A stretch of 42,915 nt of DNA from Firmicutes bacterium UBA4996 (GTDB lineage: Bacteria; Bacillota; Limnochordia; Darwinibacteriales; Darwinibacteriaceae): the NCBI GenBank assembly GCA_002396805.1, contig DGYW01000048.1, positions 1 through 42,915 of the forward strand. The letters run 5' to 3'. A program made the position numbers and the translations under genes. This document shows, one piece after another, positions 15,169 to 24,419 of this stretch. Below the pieces are notes generated by a model. That model searched no databases, had not been told where the DNA came from, and was given only the letters and a program-made list of their open reading frames with translations. Position 1 is the stretch's first letter; every line of letters starts with the position of its first letter.

Positions 15169-17280
15169 TTAGTGCTTGAAATGCCGTACACCTGTAAACA
15201 CCATGGCAATACCATACTCATTGGCTTTATCAATGGAATCTTGGTCCCGAATTGATCCGCCTGGTTGGATAATCGCGGTAATACCTGCCTTAGCCGCTAA
15301 CTCCAGCGTATCATCCATGGGAAAAAATGCATCAGAAGCCAGAACAGCCCCTTGGGCAAGATCCCCCGCTTGGCGTAGCGCGATTTCCGCAGCTCCAACC
15401 CGATTCATCTGCCCAGCCCCAACACCAAGGGTCATCTCTTGATTATTGACCACAATAGCATTGGATTTTACATGTTTCACAACCCTCCATCCAAACTTGA
15501 GGGCTTCCCATTCCGCTGCACTAGGTTCCCGTTTAGTCACTACTTTTAGCTCTGCATCTTCTAGCGTAAAACTATCCCTTGCTTGGGTTAGAAGACCACC
15601 GGGTATTGATACATGTTGCCAACCCTTTTCTACCCCGGCTTCTATAGGAAGAGTCAAAAGACGGAGATTCTTCTTCGTAGATAAAATTGCTAGGGCCTCT
15701 TTAGTAAAAGAAGGAGCTAAGATGATTTCCAAAAATACTTGATGAAGTTTTTCGGCAGTTTTCTCATCTACAGGTCTGTTTAGGGCCACGATTCCTCCAA
15801 AGATAGATACGGGATCACTGGCAAATGCTTTGTCAAAGGCTTCTTCAATCGTTGCGCCCACCCCGACTCCACAAGGATTAGAATGCTTTACTGCTACCGC
15901 AGCAGGTTCAACAAACTCTCTGACGATTTCCAAAGCAGAATTAGCATCATTAATGTTGTTATAAGAAAGTTCCTTGCCCTGTAATTGCTTGGCTTGAATC
16001 AACGAATTGGGCACATCAAGGGGAGTACGGTAAAAAGCCGCCCTTTGTTGTGGGTTTTCCCCATATCTCAGACTTTGCTCTAGATTATAGGTTATGGTCA
16101 GCTTCTCAGGAAAATCTTCTTGAACCAAATCAGTAAGATAACCTGCAATTAAGGCGTCATAGGCTGCAGTATGGCGAAACACCTTCGCCGCCAACTTACG
16201 GCGCAAGGTAGAGTCCACTTCACCCGTAGCTTCTAATTGCTGCCCTACCTGGGCATAGTCCGCTGGATCCACCACGACCGTAACATGATCATGGTTCTTG
16301 GCCGCAGCCCGTAGCAAAGTGGGCCCCCCAATATCAATATTTTCGATAGCCTCTGCTAAGGTAACATTGGCTCTGCTAATCGTAGCTTGGAACGGATAAA
16401 GGTTTACACAAACTAGGTCAATAGGAGTAATCCCGTATTCCTCTAGTTGAGCTAGATGGTTAGCCTGATCCAATTTAGCCAAGAGTCCACCATGGATTTT
16501 AGGATGCAGTGTCTTCACTCGCCCCTCTAGAATCTCGGGAAATCCCGTGATTTCATTGACCTCACGAACCGGTAAGCCTGTCTCCCGCAACAATTGAGCG
16601 GTACCACCGGTGGAAATTAGCTCAAAACCACTAGTCACTAACTGCTGAGCAAACTCTACCAAACCATCCTTATTAGAAACACTAATCAAGGCACGTCTCC
16701 GCATCTTGCTCCTCCTTCTTTTCAAGACCTCTTGTAAAACCCGAGGATACAAACTATGTTCTACAGCATGAATTTTCTTCTCCAGACTCTCCCTTGTTTC
16801 ATCCTCATCTAGGGTAATTACTGACTGGGAAATAACTGGTCCCGTATCCATCCCTTCATCCACATAATGAATAGTTACTCCCGTGACCTGAACACCACTA
16901 TCCAAGGCTTGGCCGATCCCATCTTTGCCAGGAAACAGGGGCAATAGGGAAGGGTGGATATTGATGATTCGATTGGGATAACAGTCCAATAGGGTTGACC
17001 CAATTAAGCGCATATAACCAGCCAACACCAGGTATTCCGCCTGTAGGGCTCGGAGCTGATTTTTAATCATTAACTCATAATCAACCTTATTTTCATAGTC
17101 CCGAGGATTGAAGACCAAAGTAGGAATACCAGCGTTTTTTGCCCTCGTTAGGCAATAGGCACCGGGGCGATCGCAGACAACTAACACAATCTCCGCTTCC
17201 AACCGACCTGCCTCAATCGCTTCAACTAGGGCTTGCAGATTGGATCCCTGACCAGAGGCGAAAACCGCTAATTTCGTCAT
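15169..17280 (-). CDS. purN-purH: PurN-PurH fusion: GAR transformylase plus AICAR transformylase/IMP cyclohydrolase
   Basis: One 703-residue frame holds two complete enzymes. Residues 1-190 are PurN (step 3), with FASGQGSNLQALV and the catalytic N107, H109 (INIHPSLLP) and D145 (DEGMDTGPV). Residues 193-703 are full-length PurH (steps 9 and 10): the IMP cyclohydrolase half starts RRRALISVSNKDGLVEFAQ, and the transformylase half has RYGENPQQ, KHSNPCGVG and the end GVRHFKH. The joining stretch LKRRRSK is encoded by the ribosome binding site AAGGAGG itself, which stands 6 bases before an in-frame ATG at 16704. The cell may therefore make both a fusion and free PurH. In Bacillus these are two separate adjacent genes. 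The start overlaps purM by ATGA. A lost stop codon or an assembly error must be considered. Confidence 0.93.
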   Translation of the reverse strand: MTKLAVFASGQGSNLQALVEAIEAGRLEAEIVLVVCDRPGAYCLTRAKNAGIPTLVFNPRDYENKVDYELMIKNQLRALQAEYLVLAGYMRLIGSTLLDCYPNRIINIHPSLLPLFPGKDGIGQALDSGVQVTGVTIHYVDEGMDTGPVISQSVITLDEDETRESLEKKIHAVEHSLYPRVLQEVLKRRRSKMRRRALISVSNKDGLVEFAQQLVTSGFELISTGGTAQLLRETGLPVREVNEITGFPEILEGRVKTLHPKIHGGLLAKLDQANHLAQLEEYGITPIDLVCVNLYPFQATISRANVTLAEAIENIDIGGPTLLRAAAKNHDHVTVVVDPADYAQVGQQLEATGEVDSTLRRKLAAKVFRHTAAYDALIAGYLTDLVQEDFPEKLTITYNLEQSLRYGENPQQRAAFYRTPLDVPNSLIQAKQLQGKELSYNNINDANSALEIVREFVEPAAVAVKHSNPCGVGVGATIEEAFDKAFASDPVSIFGGIVALNRPVDEKTAEKLHQVFLEIILAPSFTKEALAILSTKKNLRLLTLPIEAGVEKGWQHVSIPGGLLTQARDSFTLEDAELKVVTKREPSAAEWEALKFGWRVVKHVKSNAIVVNNQEMTLGVGAGQMNRVGAAEIALRQAGDLAQGAVLASDAFFPMDDTLELAAKAGITAIIQPGGSIRDQDSIDKANEYGIAMVFTGVRHFKH
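16702..16717 (-). promoter_or_regulatory. Internal ribosome binding site and ATG for PurH inside the fusion gene
   Basis: The minus strand reads AAGGAGG (16717-16711), six bases, then ATG (16704-16702), a textbook translation start. It lies exactly where independent PurH proteins begin, giving a 511-residue product of normal PurH size. It implies that the fusion is recent or that PurH is also made separately. Confidence 0.75.
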
Positions 17281-18302
17281 AGAAACCGTACCCCTGAACC
17301 AGCCTCAACCCTACCGATCTCATACACTGCCTCCCCTAGCTGCCTAAAGTGTTCTAGCACATCTCCCAATTCACTTGGAGCGACTGCGAGAACCATGCCA
17401 ATACCCATATTAAAGATGTTGTACATTTCCTCTAAGGCAATCTGACCTAACTTGGCTAACAGTGAGAAGATTGGTTGCGGTTGCCAAGCATCAAGCCTAA
17501 TCACGGCACCTAAATCCTCAGGGAGCATTCTCGGGATATTCTCCACAAAGCCACCACCGGTAATGTGGGCCAAGCCTTTGACCTCACCTGATCTGATTAA
17601 GGGCAATAGAGATTGCACATAAATCTTAGTGGGACGTAATAGCTCTTCCGCCCAACTACAACCTAGCTCCTCAGAGTAAGAGTGGAGGTTAATCTGGGCC
17701 TCTTCTAACACAATCTTACGCACTAGCGAAAAACCATTACTGTGCAAACCACTGGAGGCTAAGCCCAACAACACATCACCAGGCTCAATGTTCCTACCAT
17801 CAATTAGCTGTTCCTTTTCACAAGCACCCACCGCAAAACCAGCTAGATCGTATTCATCCGGTCCGTACAAACCGGGCATCTCGGCGGTCTCACCGCCAAT
17901 CAAGGCACAACCAGCCTGAATACAGCCTTGGGCCACACCAGAGACAATGGCCTCGATACGTTCAGGATCGTTATGACCACAGGCTAGATAGTCTAGGAAG
18001 AAAAGAGGCTCCGCACCCTGGACCAGCACATCATTGACACACATGGCTACCACATCAATTCCAATGGTGTCATGCTTGTCCACTAAAAAGGCCAACATTA
18101 TCTTAGTACCCACCCCGTCCGTTCCAGCGACCAACACTGGATTGGTATATCCAAGGCTACCTAGATCAAATAAACCGCCAAAGCCACCTAGAGTGCCGAA
18201 AGCACCGTGTCGGGCCGTGCTTTGCACATGCTTCTTTATTCTAGCCACACTAGCGTAACCAGCCTGCAAACTTACCCCAGCCCGCTCATAAGCGTTAGAC
18301 AT
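17277..18302 (-). CDS. purM: Phosphoribosylformylglycinamidine cyclo-ligase (AIR synthase)
   Basis: This 341-residue enzyme performs ATP-dependent ring closure of FGAM to AIR, step 5. Typical segments are SNAYERAGVSLQAGYASVAR, LVAGTDGVGTKIMLAF, the conserved VAMCVNDVLVQGAEPLFFLDY, CALIGGETAEMPGLY and HITGGGFVENIPRMLP. The frame extends to a GTG at 18308, but ATG 18302 is chosen because GGAGGG lies five bases before it. The start sits within the last bases of purF, so the two are coupled. It ends in an ATGA overlap with the purN-purH fusion. Confidence 0.97.
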   Translation of the reverse strand: MSNAYERAGVSLQAGYASVARIKKHVQSTARHGAFGTLGGFGGLFDLGSLGYTNPVLVAGTDGVGTKIMLAFLVDKHDTIGIDVVAMCVNDVLVQGAEPLFFLDYLACGHNDPERIEAIVSGVAQGCIQAGCALIGGETAEMPGLYGPDEYDLAGFAVGACEKEQLIDGRNIEPGDVLLGLASSGLHSNGFSLVRKIVLEEAQINLHSYSEELGCSWAEELLRPTKIYVQSLLPLIRSGEVKGLAHITGGGFVENIPRMLPEDLGAVIRLDAWQPQPIFSLLAKLGQIALEEMYNIFNMGIGMVLAVAPSELGDVLEHFRQLGEAVYEIGRVEAGSGVRFL

Positions 18303-19686
18303 TGCCACCCTCCTCAGTAGGATAATTTCCGGTAAAGCAAGCTAAACACAGACCACAATTGCTTTCATGGTTTGGACTACCTAAAACTGCCTGCAATTTT
18401 TCCACACTCAAAAACCGCAAAGAGTCTGCTCCAATCATTTCCCGCATCTCTTCCAGATCATAATTTGCTGCTACCAATTCATCGGTGCTTAAGGTGTCCA
18501 TACCATAATAACAAGGGTAACGAATTGGGGGTGAAGCAATCAGTACATGTACTTCTGTAGCTCCTGCCTCTTTCAGCATCTTGGTGATTCGCATGCTCGT
18601 GGTACCGCGAACGAAGGAATCGTCCACCATGATCACCCGCTTGCCTTCAATTACACCCCTAACAGCAGAGAGTTTCAGCTTGACCCCCTGTTCGCGCAAG
18701 GATTGGGAAGGTTCAATAAAGGTACGACCAACATAGCGACTCTTAATCAATCCCAACTCATAGGGTAGCCCACTAGCTTCAGCGTAACCAATAGCCGCGG
18801 ATAAGCTGGAATCTGGCACGCCGGTCACTACATCTGCCTCAATAGGGTGTTCGTGGGCTAAAGCTTTGCCGAGCTTTTTTCGGGCAGTATGCACGTTCTT
18901 GCCGCTCAGGTTACTATCTGGTCTCGAAAAATAGACGTACTCCATGGCACACAATGCCCTAGATGCTCCATCATGGAAGCTTTCAGTTTGTAAACCTGTC
19001 CCATCGATCACCAAAAGCTCGCCTGGTAAAACTTCCCGTTCATAGCAAGCTCCAATGAGGTCAAAAGCACAGGTCTCAGATGCTACGACCCAAGAATCAC
19101 CCAATTTTCCTAAAGCTAAGGGACGCAAACCATGGGGATCTAAGGCCACGTAAAGCTCCGTCTCCGTAAGTAGCACAAAGGCGTAGGCCCCCTCCAACTG
19201 AGCGAGACCGCCTCTGATGCGCTCTCGAAGGGATGCATTCCCTCCCCGCTTAATCAGGTGCGCCAAAATTTCTGCATCAGAATCAGTCTGAAAAATGCTA
19301 CCTTCTTTCTCCAGCATTTCCCTAAGTTCGAGAGAGTTGGTAAGATTGCCATTGTGGGCAATGGCAAGTCCGCCCGTTTGAGAGCGAAACAAGAGGGGTT
19401 GCACATTTTCATAGCCATTAACTCCGCCAACAGAATAGCGGACATGGCCAATGGCTCCTGTACCCTGCAGCTTCTCCATGCATTTCGCTGTGAAAACCTC
19501 GGTGACTAAACCAAGATCCTTCCGGACTTGGAGAGACTCACCATTAGTGACTACTATGCCTGCTCCTTCTTGACCCCGATGCTGGAGACTATGCAAGGCA
19601 TAATAGCCAATCTGAGCCGCATTAGGATGGCCCCAGACTCCGAAAACCCCACACTCTTCATTGAGACCCCTCAGCTCAGCAAGCAT
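18295..19686 (-). CDS. purF: Amidophosphoribosyltransferase (glutamine PRPP amidotransferase)
   Basis: This 463-residue enzyme is the committing step of purine synthesis, converting PRPP and glutamine to phosphoribosylamine. A short propeptide MLAELRGLNEE precedes the N-terminal nucleophile C12 (CGVFGVWG), as in Bacillus subtilis PurF. The glutaminase domain continues with SLQHRGQEGAGI, and the transferase domain has the PRPP loop VIMVDDSFVRGTTS. Cysteines in SRALCAMEY, RYPCYYGMD and NCGLCLACF match the [4Fe-4S] ligands of the Bacillus-type, oxygen-sensitive enzyme. The start lies 16 bases inside the end of purL, and the match to the known N-terminus supports it. Confidence 0.97.
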   Translation of the reverse strand: MLAELRGLNEECGVFGVWGHPNAAQIGYYALHSLQHRGQEGAGIVVTNGESLQVRKDLGLVTEVFTAKCMEKLQGTGAIGHVRYSVGGVNGYENVQPLLFRSQTGGLAIAHNGNLTNSLELREMLEKEGSIFQTDSDAEILAHLIKRGGNASLRERIRGGLAQLEGAYAFVLLTETELYVALDPHGLRPLALGKLGDSWVVASETCAFDLIGACYEREVLPGELLVIDGTGLQTESFHDGASRALCAMEYVYFSRPDSNLSGKNVHTARKKLGKALAHEHPIEADVVTGVPDSSLSAAIGYAEASGLPYELGLIKSRYVGRTFIEPSQSLREQGVKLKLSAVRGVIEGKRVIMVDDSFVRGTTSMRITKMLKEAGATEVHVLIASPPIRYPCYYGMDTLSTDELVAANYDLEEMREMIGADSLRFLSVEKLQAVLGSPNHESNCGLCLACFTGNYPTEEGGNV

Positions 19687-21878
19687 GGGATGGCCCCTTT
19701 CCAGGCTTGGACTAACTGTTCCAGTTCTAAAGACAGGACCTCACCGCGCGGATCAGAAATCCGCAGAACTGGTTCATTGCTAACCTTGCCTAGCAAAGTT
19801 GCTTCTACTAGGCGTTCAAAGGCTTCTTTGTGTTCTGGGCGAACCGACAACAAAAAGCGTGATTGAGACTCACTAAAGAGCTCACTGACCAGATCCTCAC
19901 CTAGTTCAATATTGGCGCCGAACTCGCCATCTACTAAACACTCAGTTAGGGCAACAGCTAAACCGCCCTCAGAAAGATCATGGGCCGACTGAATTATCCC
20001 AGCTTGGATCGCATCAGCCACCTGCCCTTGCAGTTTCTTTTCTACATCTAGTTCTAGTTGAGGCGGACGGCCACTAATCTCTCCCTCAAGCATCTTCTGG
20101 AGTTCACTGCCGCCAAACTCTGGATAAGTGGTTCCACAAAGATAGATCAAATCTCCCGCTTGTTTAAAGGTCTTATTGGTTACTTGAGCCCGCTCTTCCA
20201 CCACACCAACCATTCCGATTATGGGCGTGGGATAGATGGCTTCGCCATTGGTCTCATTCGAAAGAGACACGTTGCCACCAATAACGGGAGTGTCTAGAGC
20301 TTTGCACGCTACACTAATGCCCTCAATAGACTGCTCGATTTGCCAGAAGATTTCCGGTTTATAAGGGCTGCCGAAGTTGAGACCATCAGTGATTGCTAAA
20401 GGTCGCCCGCCAGAACAAATGATATTACGGGCCGCCTCAGCCACCGCGATGGCTCCACCTATAAAGGGGTCCAAGTACAAGTAGCGAGAATTACAATCTG
20501 TAGTCAAGGCTAAGGCCTTATTACTATTAGGTATGGCCACAACTGCCGCGTTAGATCCAGGCCCCTGTACTGTGCTTAGATCATTTTCAAATTGCTCGTA
20601 GATCCAGGCTTTACTAGCAACTGTGGGCTGCTGGAGCAATTGCAAGAAGGTAGTAGTCAAATCTTCAACGTGTGGAGTCTCCACCTCCAATTGTTGAAAT
20701 TCGCGATAATAGGCCGGTTCTTGGGCTGGTTGATAATAAACGGGGGCTTCGTCCACCAAAGCCACGATCGGGACTTCGGCTCTGATCTCTCCATCATGGA
20801 TAAGGCGCAGCTGCCGCTCGGCAGTAACCTTACCAATAACGGCCACCTCTAAATCGTAGCTCTTTAGTAAAGAGACGGTCTCTTCTTCGTGTCCTTTTTC
20901 CACTACTAAGAGCATGCGCTCTTGGGACTCAGAAAGCATCATTTCGTAAGCGGTCATGCCATCTTCGCTTTGGGGAACCAAATCAAGATTCAGTTCAATC
21001 CCAGTCCCAGCCTTGCTAGCCATCTCCGCGGAAGAGCTAGTCAGACCTGCAGCACCCATGTCCTGGATACCAACGAGATGAGGTGATTGCACCACTTCCA
21101 AGCAGGCTTCCATGAGACGTTTTCCAATCTCCGGGTAGCCAATCTGCAACGCCACAGGTTCTTGTGCCTCTTCGGCATCAAACTCCGCTGAAGCAAAAGT
21201 TGCTCCGTGGATCCCATCTCTACCAGTCTTAGCCCCAGCATAGATCACCGCATTACCCACTCCGGCAGCTAAGCCTTGACGCATCTGGCCATGTTCAATC
21301 AAGCCTACAGCCATGGCATTAACGAGGGGGTTATCCTCATAACAAGGATCAAACTGCACCTCGCCCCCTACAGTGGGCACGCCAATGGTATTGCCATAAC
21401 CGGCAATCCCAGCCACGATCTCCCTCAACAAGTATTCATTGCGCTCTTGATCTAGTTCACCTAGGCGAAGCGAATTCAAGACAGCTATAGGTCGCGCACC
21501 CATAGAAAACACATCTCGCAAAATACCACCCACGCCGGTAGCTGCACCTTGGTAGGGTTCTACCGCAGAAGGATGATTGTGACTTTCAATCTTAAAAACC
21601 ACCGCTTGCCCATCTCCAATGTCCACTACACCTGCACCTTCTCCTGGACCCTGCAACACTTGGGGCCCAGTAGTGGGTAGACGCTTTAGAAGCGGCTTAG
21701 TATTTTTGTAACTGCAGTGTTCCGACCAGAGCACCGCAAATAACCCTGTCTCGGTGTAATTGGGTAAGCGCCCTAAAAACTTCTGCACTAAGGCATATTC
21801 TTCTTCCGTTAAACCCATTTCCAAATAGAGTTGCTCACTATTCACCTGTTCCGCGCTTGGCTCGTATTGTTTAGTCAC
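19671..21878 (-). CDS. purL: Phosphoribosylformylglycinamidine synthase, PurL subunit (small type)
   Basis: This 735-residue protein is the synthetase subunit of FGAM synthase (step 4). It is the small PurL type that works with PurS and the glutaminase PurQ. Recognisable parts are WSEHCSYKNTKPLLKRLPT, the ATP/metal stretch FKIESHNHPSAVEPYQGAAT, GVGGILRDVFSMGARPIA, IQDMGAAGLTSSSAEMA, and the second half with ALTTDCNSRYLYLDP and SAHDLSEGGLAVALTE. The GTG start at 21878 has GGAGG seven bases upstream, formed by the end of purC. No purS or purQ lies in this operon, although they normally sit directly upstream of purL, so they must be elsewhere. Confidence 0.97.
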   Translation of the reverse strand: MTKQYEPSAEQVNSEQLYLEMGLTEEEYALVQKFLGRLPNYTETGLFAVLWSEHCSYKNTKPLLKRLPTTGPQVLQGPGEGAGVVDIGDGQAVVFKIESHNHPSAVEPYQGAATGVGGILRDVFSMGARPIAVLNSLRLGELDQERNEYLLREIVAGIAGYGNTIGVPTVGGEVQFDPCYEDNPLVNAMAVGLIEHGQMRQGLAAGVGNAVIYAGAKTGRDGIHGATFASAEFDAEEAQEPVALQIGYPEIGKRLMEACLEVVQSPHLVGIQDMGAAGLTSSSAEMASKAGTGIELNLDLVPQSEDGMTAYEMMLSESQERMLLVVEKGHEEETVSLLKSYDLEVAVIGKVTAERQLRLIHDGEIRAEVPIVALVDEAPVYYQPAQEPAYYREFQQLEVETPHVEDLTTTFLQLLQQPTVASKAWIYEQFENDLSTVQGPGSNAAVVAIPNSNKALALTTDCNSRYLYLDPFIGGAIAVAEAARNIICSGGRPLAITDGLNFGSPYKPEIFWQIEQSIEGISVACKALDTPVIGGNVSLSNETNGEAIYPTPIIGMVGVVEERAQVTNKTFKQAGDLIYLCGTTYPEFGGSELQKMLEGEISGRPPQLELDVEKKLQGQVADAIQAGIIQSAHDLSEGGLAVALTECLVDGEFGANIELGEDLVSELFSESQSRFLLSVRPEHKEAFERLVEATLLGKVSNEPVLRISDPRGEVLSLELEQLVQAWKGAIPCLLS

Positions 21879-21880
21879 GC

Positions 21881-22588
21881 TTAGCCCTCCAATTTATCCA
21901 AAATGATGGCATAGGCCTCAGTTAAGCTACCCAAGTCCCTGCGAAAAACGTCTTTATCGAGCTTTTGTTTACTATCTGCATCCCAAAAGCGACAGGTGTC
22001 GGGGGAAATCTCATCTGCCAAAAGGATTTGCCCTTTGCCATCGCGACCGAATTCTAGTTTGAAGTCAACTAGAATGACGCCCACATCCTCCATGAGCTGA
22101 CTTAAAACCTTATTCACCTGTAGTGCTTGGTCCTTCAAATTTGCAACGTCATCTTTGGAAGCAAGGTTGAGGATTTCGATATGGTCTTCTGTGAGCAAGG
22201 GATCACCGAGAGCATCATCTTTGTAATAAAACTCCACTAAGGGACGGGGCAATTTTATACCTTCCTCCATCCCCACCCGCTTAGAAAAACTACCTGCGGA
22301 GTAATTCCGGACCACTACTTCCAAGGGAATTATGGATACCTTTTTTACCAGCTGCTCAGTGTGGGATAGCTGCTGGACAAAATGGGAAGGAATACCCGCT
22401 TCTTGGAGTCTGGCAAAAATCAGGCTAGTAATGCGATTGTTTAACACGCCCTTACCACTGATCGTAGCCTTTTTCTGGCCATCAAAGGCGGTAGCCGAAT
22501 CCTTATACTCTACCCATACTAAATTTGGATCTGGGGTCCCGTAGATCTTTTTAGCCTTACCTTCATACAACAGCTCTCGTTTTTCCAT
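21881..22588 (-). CDS. purC: SAICAR synthetase
   Basis: This 235-residue enzyme ligates aspartate to CAIR (step 7 of purine synthesis). Hallmarks are the N-terminal LLYEGKAKKIYGTPDP, the segment ISGKGVLNNRITSLIF, the nucleotide/substrate region SIIPLEVVVRNYSAGSFSKR, LVDFKLEFGRD and the conserved LADEISPDTCRFWD. Length is normal. The ATG at 22588 follows AAGGAGG. The gene lies 11 bases after purB, and two bases separate its stop from the purL start. Confidence 0.97.
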   Translation of the reverse strand: MEKRELLYEGKAKKIYGTPDPNLVWVEYKDSATAFDGQKKATISGKGVLNNRITSLIFARLQEAGIPSHFVQQLSHTEQLVKKVSIIPLEVVVRNYSAGSFSKRVGMEEGIKLPRPLVEFYYKDDALGDPLLTEDHIEILNLASKDDVANLKDQALQVNKVLSQLMEDVGVILVDFKLEFGRDGKGQILLADEISPDTCRFWDADSKQKLDKDVFRRDLGSLTEAYAIILDKLEG

Positions 22589-22599
22589 GGTTTTCCTCC

Positions 22600-23892
22600 T
22601 TATAATCCCAAACGGGAAAAAATCAAATCCACGTGCTTAAGGTGTCGATTGTAGTCAAAGCAGGACCTTATTTCATCAGGTGATAACAATTCACTTATTT
22701 GGGCATCGCCCAGAACCAAGTCAAAGAAGGGCCCCTGGGTACTCCAAGCTTCCATAGCTAGAGGTTGCACTATCCCATAAGCCTCTTCTCGAGTCAAACC
22801 TTGCTCAATTAGAGCCAGCATTACTTGCTGCGAATAAATCAAGCCTAAAGACAAATCCATATTCTTCTTCATCATTTCTGGGAAAACAGTCAGGCGCTCT
22901 ACGATATTACCAAAGCGGTTGAGCATGTAGTTTAGTAGGATAGTGGCGTCAGGAATAATAATGCGCTCTGCAGAAGAGTGGGAAATATCCCGCTCGTGCC
23001 AGAGGGCCACGTTTTCGTAGGCCGTAACCATGTAGCCACGGAGCACCCGGGCCAAGCCGGTCATGTTTTCTGAGCCAATGGGGTTACGTTTGTGGGGCAT
23101 GGCGGAAGAGCCCGTTTGTCCTGGAGAAAAGTATTCCTCTACCTCCCTAGTTTCGCTCTTTTGTAAGCCTCGAATCTCGGTGGCGAATTTCTCGATGGAG
23201 GTGCCAATTAAGGCTAAGGTAGCCAGATATTGGGCATGGCGATCCCGTTGTAAGGTCTGGGTCGAGATGGGTGCCGGTAGCAAACCTAATTTGTCGCATA
23301 CATAGCTTTCCACAAAGGGATCGATATTGCCGTAGGTTCCTACCGCTCCAGAGATTTTACCCACCTCAATAGCGGTACAGGCAGCTTCAAAACGTTCAAT
23401 ATTGCGCTCCATCTCCGCGTACCATAGAGCCATTTTTAGACCGAAGGTTGTAGGTTCGGCGTGAATGCCGTGGGTACGCCCCATCATGACAGTGTACTTG
23501 TGTTCTTGGGCTTTACTCTTCAGAACAGCTAAGAAGTTCTGGAGATCACGGCGCAAGATTTGGTTGGCTTGCCTGATTAAGTAAGAGTTAGCCGTATCCA
23601 CCACATCAGTTGAGGTCAGCCCATAATGAACCCATTTACGCTCCTCACCTAACGATTCGGAGACAGATCGTGTAAAGGCCACCACATCATGGCGGGTCTG
23701 AGCTTCAATTTGATGAATTCGTTCCACATCGAAACTGGCCTTTTCACGAATCTTGTGCACATCATCCCAGGGAATCTCCCCCAACTCAGCCCAAGCTTCG
23801 CAGGCTAGGATTTCCACTTCTAGCCAAGCCTGAAAGCGATTTTGATCAGTCCAGATGGCGCCCATCTCAGGACGCGTATAACGTTCAATCAT
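22600..23892 (-). CDS. purB: Adenylosuccinate lyase
   Basis: This 430-residue member of the fumarase/aspartase superfamily cleaves SAICAR (step 8) and adenylosuccinate (AMP branch). It begins MIERYTRPEMGAIWTDQNRF. It has the substrate-binding TRHDVVAFTRSVSE, the LTSTDVVDTANS segment, and MMGRTHGIHAEPTTFGLKMA with the general-acid histidine. The superfamily signature loop is GSSAMPHKRNPIGSEN, which contains the catalytic serine. The ATG follows AAGGAGTG. It directly follows purE with no purK between them, unlike Bacillus. Confidence 0.97.
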   Translation of the reverse strand: MIERYTRPEMGAIWTDQNRFQAWLEVEILACEAWAELGEIPWDDVHKIREKASFDVERIHQIEAQTRHDVVAFTRSVSESLGEERKWVHYGLTSTDVVDTANSYLIRQANQILRRDLQNFLAVLKSKAQEHKYTVMMGRTHGIHAEPTTFGLKMALWYAEMERNIERFEAACTAIEVGKISGAVGTYGNIDPFVESYVCDKLGLLPAPISTQTLQRDRHAQYLATLALIGTSIEKFATEIRGLQKSETREVEEYFSPGQTGSSAMPHKRNPIGSENMTGLARVLRGYMVTAYENVALWHERDISHSSAERIIIPDATILLNYMLNRFGNIVERLTVFPEMMKKNMDLSLGLIYSQQVMLALIEQGLTREEAYGIVQPLAMEAWSTQGPFFDLVLGDAQISELLSPDEIRSCFDYNRHLKHVDLIFSRLGL

Positions 23893-23903
23893 GCCGACAC
23901 TCC

Positions 23904-24392
23904 TTAAATCAATTTAGCATTACTAGCTTGAACACTTTGTGCCATACTCTCCCGCTGTTCTGCCAAACGGCAAGCTAATTCTTCATCATGAACACTTAAG
24001 ATCTGAGCTGCGAACCAAGCAGCGTTAGCGGCACCAGCTGCCCCAATGGCCATGGTGGCAACTGGAACACCTGCAGGCATTTGTACAATCGACAACAATG
24101 AATCCAAACCATTTAACGAACTTGTTTGCATTGGTACACCGATCACCGGTAAAGTGGTCTTAGCAGCTAGCATACCGGCCAAATGGGCCGCGCCCCCAGC
24201 CCCCGCAATCAGCACCTTTAGACCTCTGCTCTTAGCCTCTGTTGCATACTGAAAAGTTAAATCCGGAGTACGATGACCTGAAATCACTTGTTTTTCATAG
24301 GGTAGAGCTAGTTCCTCCAAGACTGAACAGACCTTCTGCATAATCTCCCAATCTGACGCACTTCCCATCACAACACCAACAATTGGTTCCAT
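23904..24392 (-). CDS. purE: 5-(carboxyamino)imidazole ribonucleotide mutase
   Basis: This 162-residue enzyme makes CAIR (step 6). It has the typical GVVMGSASDWEIMQKVCSVL, the active-site loop VISGHRTPD, LIAGAGGAAHLAGMLA, PVIGVPMQT, DSLLSIVQMPAGVPVATMAI and GAANAAWFAAQIL. The pattern looks like class I (N5-CAIR mutase), which needs PurK, but the usual SAHRTP loop reads SGHRTP here and no purK is in the window. The frame stays open upstream; ATG 24392 is chosen because it begins the conserved fold and GGAGGT stands six bases before it. It is the first gene of the pur operon, downstream of the riboswitch and terminator. Confidence 0.96.
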   Translation of the reverse strand: MEPIVGVVMGSASDWEIMQKVCSVLEELALPYEKQVISGHRTPDLTFQYATEAKSRGLKVLIAGAGGAAHLAGMLAAKTTLPVIGVPMQTSSLNGLDSLLSIVQMPAGVPVATMAIGAAGAANAAWFAAQILSVHDEELACRLAEQRESMAQSVQASNAKLI

Positions 24393-24419
24393 GGGCTTAC
24401 CTCCATTTGTCATTAAAGT

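Noticed and set aside
19528..19866. Open frame of 112 codons on the plus strand inside purF/purL.
   Set aside because: It is antisense to two strongly conserved genes, lacks a ribosome site, and its translation has no recognisable features.
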